The notes beneath the pieces are model-generated. The model was not told where the DNA came from. It saw only the letters and a list, made by a program, of their open reading frames with translations, and did not search any database. A DNA stretch of 7,935 nucleotides, from the NCBI GenBank assembly GCA_947653505.1, contig CANTHI010000163.1:1-7935 (forward strand), read 5' to 3'. The stretch is from an uncultured Eubacterium sp. GTDB lineage: Bacteria; Bacillota_A; Clostridia; Lachnospirales; Lachnospiraceae. Position 1 is the stretch's first letter. Each line of letters starts with the position of its first letter. The position numbers and the translations under genes are program-made. Positions 6,421 to 7,935 of this stretch are shown in pieces.

Positions 6421-7032
6421 TTACGCGCTCTTTTTTACGTCCCGATTTAACATCCCGTCCATTACTTCAAACGTCCGGTACAGTGCCTGCATATTTCCCC
6501 CGATCACTTCCGGCTTCTTTGCAAATTTATGCGCATACAGCGCCTGCATTTCTTTTAAAAACGCTTCCCGCTCCATCACACCGCTGACGGCAACCGCTGC
6601 CGCAAGCATCGGTGAATTTGGAAAATTCTTCCCAAGTGTTTCTTCCGAAATTTTCCTGGCGTCTACTGTATAAACACTGCCCTGATACCCACGCAGCAGC
6701 GGCAGCACTTCTTTTCTTGATTTCGGAGTATTGATAATTACCGCTCCGTCTTTGCCAAGGCCTGCTGTTACATCAACGGAATGAAGCAATGTCTCATCAA
6801 CAACCATAACCAGATCCGGCGTATAAATATTGGAATGCACACGGATCGGCTCCTTTCCGATTCTGTTATACGCAGTAATCGGCGCGCCCATACGCTCCGG
6901 ACCATATTCCGGAAATCCCTGTACGTACTGCCCTGTCTTGAATGCCGCGTCCGCCAGCAGCAGCGCCGCTGTCTTGGCTCCCTGGCCGCCTCTTCCATGC
7001 CATCTGATCTCAAGTCCATTGTTCATTTTCAT
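6421..7032 (-). CDS. porC: 2-oxoacid:ferredoxin oxidoreductase, gamma subunit
   Basis: This 203-residue gamma subunit is the first gene of the operon. It shows the family signature IRWHGRGGQGAKTAALLLADAA (9-30), then YVQGFPEYGPERMGAPITAYNRI (36-58), and a PDLVMVVDETLL segment. The fold covers the CoA and TPP sites of the complex. Three in-frame ATGs are possible. 7032 has AAGGAG ending 4 nt upstream (GGAG at 7040-7037), 7026 has the same site 10 nt away, and 7059 has none. I use 7032; the choice changes only two residues against 7026. The gene order gamma-delta-alpha-beta is that of archaeal and Thermotoga-type pyruvate and 2-ketoisovalerate enzymes. The same reaction is commonly done in Clostridia by a single-chain enzyme, so this may serve a different substrate or condition. 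Confidence 0.95.
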   Translation of the reverse strand: MKMNNGLEIRWHGRGGQGAKTAALLLADAAFKTGQYVQGFPEYGPERMGAPITAYNRIGKEPIRVHSNIYTPDLVMVVDETLLHSVDVTAGLGKDGAVIINTPKSRKEVLPLLRGYQGSVYTVDARKISEETLGKNFPNSPMLAAAVAVSGVMEREAFLKEMQALYAHKFAKKPEVIGGNMQALYRTFEVMDGMLNRDVKKSA

Positions 7033-7084
7033 AATTCTCCTTTTTACTTCGTTTTGCACATTTGCTCATTTCCCAACGAACTCT

Positions 7085-7113
7085 ATTATAATCAGACAGG
7101 TTTTTTTTGTAAA
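7085..7113 (-). promoter_or_regulatory. Promoter of the porCDAB-lysR operon
   Basis: On the minus strand TTTACA (7113-7108), 17 nt, TATAAT (7090-7085). The -10 is perfect and the -35 has one mismatch to TTGACA. Transcription would start near 7078, about 46 nt before the porC ATG. It is among the strongest-looking promoters in the window, so repression or conditional control through the overlapping inverted repeat is likely. Confidence 0.8.
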
Positions 7114-7141
7114 GTGAAAGTGTGAGAATTTTTCACTTTAC
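7109..7141. promoter_or_regulatory. Perfect 11-bp inverted repeat over the por -35, candidate operator
   Basis: GTAAAGTGAAA (7109-7119) and TTTCACTTTAC (7131-7141) are exact reverse complements separated by 11 nt. Arm centres are 22 bp apart, two helical turns. One arm covers the -35 of the por promoter (about -36 from the start) and the other is centred near -58. That geometry resembles LysR-type recognition and activation sites. The LysR protein encoded at the end of this operon is the obvious candidate binder; this is inference. Confidence 0.6.
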
Positions 7142-7184
7142 ACATGAATTAATTTCATCTTCATTCTGCCAGCCTGTTTTGCTA

Positions 7185-7379
7185 TCATTTTCTGTTTTCT
7201 TCTATCCATTGCACGGCAAAATCTACCAGCTCCCTCTGGCTCATCATGGAAAGAATGCCGTTTCCCAAAGGTACATGGCGTACCTTCCCTGTCTGCTCAA
7301 ATGCAGCTCCAATCGCTGAAAAATCTTCCCCGTCTACAGCAAAGGTCTCATAGGATTTCCATATCCGCTGTCCATGCAC
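7185..7379 (-). pseudogene. C-terminal remnant of AAC(3)-type aminoglycoside N-acetyltransferase
   Basis: An open stretch of 64 codons matches the end of the antibiotic (aminoglycoside 3-N-) acetyltransferase family. It has HGQRIWKSYE, then GEDFSAIGAAFEQTGKVRHVPLGN, then MMSQRELVDFAVQWIEENR, in the family's order. Full-length members have about 260-280 residues and carry the acetyl-CoA site in the missing part. Reading upstream, homology-like sequence continues only a few codons before an in-frame TAG (7394-7392). There is no ribosome site, and the first possible start is a GTG. The fragment is therefore non-functional. It lies directly upstream of the por promoter, in the same orientation, and joins AT-rich sequence of different character at about 7385-7395, which marks a deletion or insertion boundary. 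Family assignment rests on recognised C-terminal motifs. Confidence 0.7.
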
Positions 7380-7514
7380 AGAACAATAAGACTACACAGT
7401 AATGAGAAAGATGTAGGTTTTTATACAATCATATATGAAGACGATAAACTAATTTCAAGGAGTCAGTTTGAAAGAAAAAGCAACACACTTTTATACATCT
7501 TTACCGGTGTTTAA
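7374..7514 (+). pseudogene. Unrecognised short reading frame, probably part of a broken gene
   Basis: A 46-codon plus-strand frame runs from ATG 7374 to TAA 7512-7514. From about residue 10 it has a plausible protein-like composition (EKDVGFYTIIYEDDKLISRS). The ATG itself has no ribosome site and lies antisense to the AAC(3) remnant, so the true beginning is probably lost. A neighbouring frame (7468-7665) overlaps its end. A +1 shift at GTT TAA A (7509-7515) would join this frame to it. I do not recognise the product. Confidence 0.25.
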
Positions 7515-7665
7515 AATTGTATCAGAAGAACAGGAAAAATATATGAATGAATTAGGAATCAGTTTTCAGAATCATTCTATCGAAGAAGCTGTAGAGGCAC
7601 TGCGGGAATTTATCAGATACATCTTTAGCAGGTTCGGTATGACAGCAACAGCAGAAATGCTATAA
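7468..7665 (+). CDS. Small hypothetical protein or C-terminal gene fragment
   Basis: A frame of 65 codons starts at TTG 7468 and is preceded by AAGGAG (7457-7462) at 5 nt. An in-frame stop at 7450 limits upstream extension. The protein is hydrophilic and looks largely helical, with an acidic stretch (IVSEEQEKYMNELG, 17-30) and an amphipathic one (IEEAVEALREFIRYIFSRFG, 38-57). There are no membrane segments, signal peptide or Cys. I recognise no family. Two readings are possible: a genuine small gene with a rare TTG start, or the second part of a frameshifted gene whose first part is the frame at 7374-7514. The AT-rich setting beside a truncated resistance gene favours decay of acquired DNA. 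Confidence 0.35.
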   Translation: MKEKATHFYTSLPVFKIVSEEQEKYMNELGISFQNHSIEEAVEALREFIRYIFSRFGMTATAEML

Positions 7666-7935
7666 GATAGCCAGGGGGGCAATAGTAAAGAGTCTGGATT
7701 TTCCTTTGCCATGAATGAGCATTTTTGCCGTTAGATTATTTCTGACAGAAGAACATTGTATTATAACTATAGGATCCAATAATGAAAAACGCAAAAGAAA
7801 CTTATAAACATAAACCATGAAAAATGATGATCTGGAAGAGACAAAACAGACGGAGCAGATTTCCATTAGGAACTGTAAATAAATAATCTGATAAAGTTAC
7901 GCCGGACAGCGTGCCCCCTTGGGTATTTTTCTTCG
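7666..7935. other. AT-rich right flank without a convincing gene
   Basis: I see no supported gene here. Short plus-strand ORFs at 7715-7807 (30 codons) and 7817-7882 (21 codons) share one frame with an open stretch starting at 7667, interrupted by TGA and two TAA codons, and lack ribosome sites. They may be traces of one decayed gene. Base composition is low in GC (17 of 60 bases at 7741-7800, counted by eye), in contrast with the por genes. An imperfect inverted repeat lies near the edges (7670-7681 and 7912-7923). Confidence 0.4.

Noticed and set aside
7660..7866. Minus-strand 68-codon frame in the right flank
   Set aside because: There is no ribosome site at its start and no recognised motif. 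Its hydrophobic content is explained by AT-rich sequence.
7817..7882. Plus-strand 21-codon ORF
   Set aside because: It has no ribosome site and no promoter. It may only be a trace of a decayed frame.
1..7935. CRISPR array, tRNA or rRNA genes, intact insertion sequence
   Set aside because: I saw no regularly spaced repeats, no tRNA-like cloverleaf or rRNA motifs, and no transposase motifs on either strand.

Overview
The window looks like chromosome from a Gram-positive anaerobe of the Clostridia, probably Lachnospiraceae-like. The grounds are strong AGGAGG-type ribosome binding sites, a sigma factor paired with a DUF4179 membrane protein, and a four-subunit 2-oxoacid:ferredoxin oxidoreductase. 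This placement is inferred from gene content, not from a marker gene.

Left part (1-2900, plus strand). A structured, gene-poor flank (1-221) is followed by a good housekeeping promoter and a small four-helix membrane protein (303-707). Next come a sigma-70/ECF-like factor (830-1387) and, overlapping it by 4 nt, a single-pass DUF4179 protein that is probably its anti-sigma partner (1384-2433). A tiny secreted peptide very rich in His and containing Cys follows (2585-2824). Similar ECF-like promoter candidates (TGYAAG, 17 nt, CGKAT) precede both the sigma gene and the peptide gene, so the peptide may be an output of the sigma factor. A strong 10-bp stem hairpin at 2871-2897 separates this block from the convergent genes.

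Middle part (2955-7032, minus strand). Read from right to left, the operon is porC (gamma), porD (delta, two 4Fe-4S clusters), porA (alpha), porB (beta, TPP site), then a LysR-type regulator. The gaps are 30, 2, 9 and 53 nt. Together the four subunits would oxidatively decarboxylate a 2-oxoacid (pyruvate or a branched-chain oxoacid) to the acyl-CoA and reduce ferredoxin. The operon has a near-consensus promoter (TTTACA-17-TATAAT), and a perfect 11-bp inverted repeat overlaps and extends upstream of its -35. That repeat is a natural candidate operator for the LysR protein.

Right part (7143-7935). This is an AT-rich, decayed-looking accessory region. It holds the C-terminal 64 codons of an AAC(3)-type aminoglycoside acetyltransferase on the minus strand, two unrecognised ORF pieces in different plus-strand frames, and a final stretch with no convincing gene that is bounded by an imperfect inverted repeat.

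No tRNA, rRNA, CRISPR array or intact mobile element was found. The least explained items are the sigma/DUF4179/His-rich peptide set and the structured element at 111-178.
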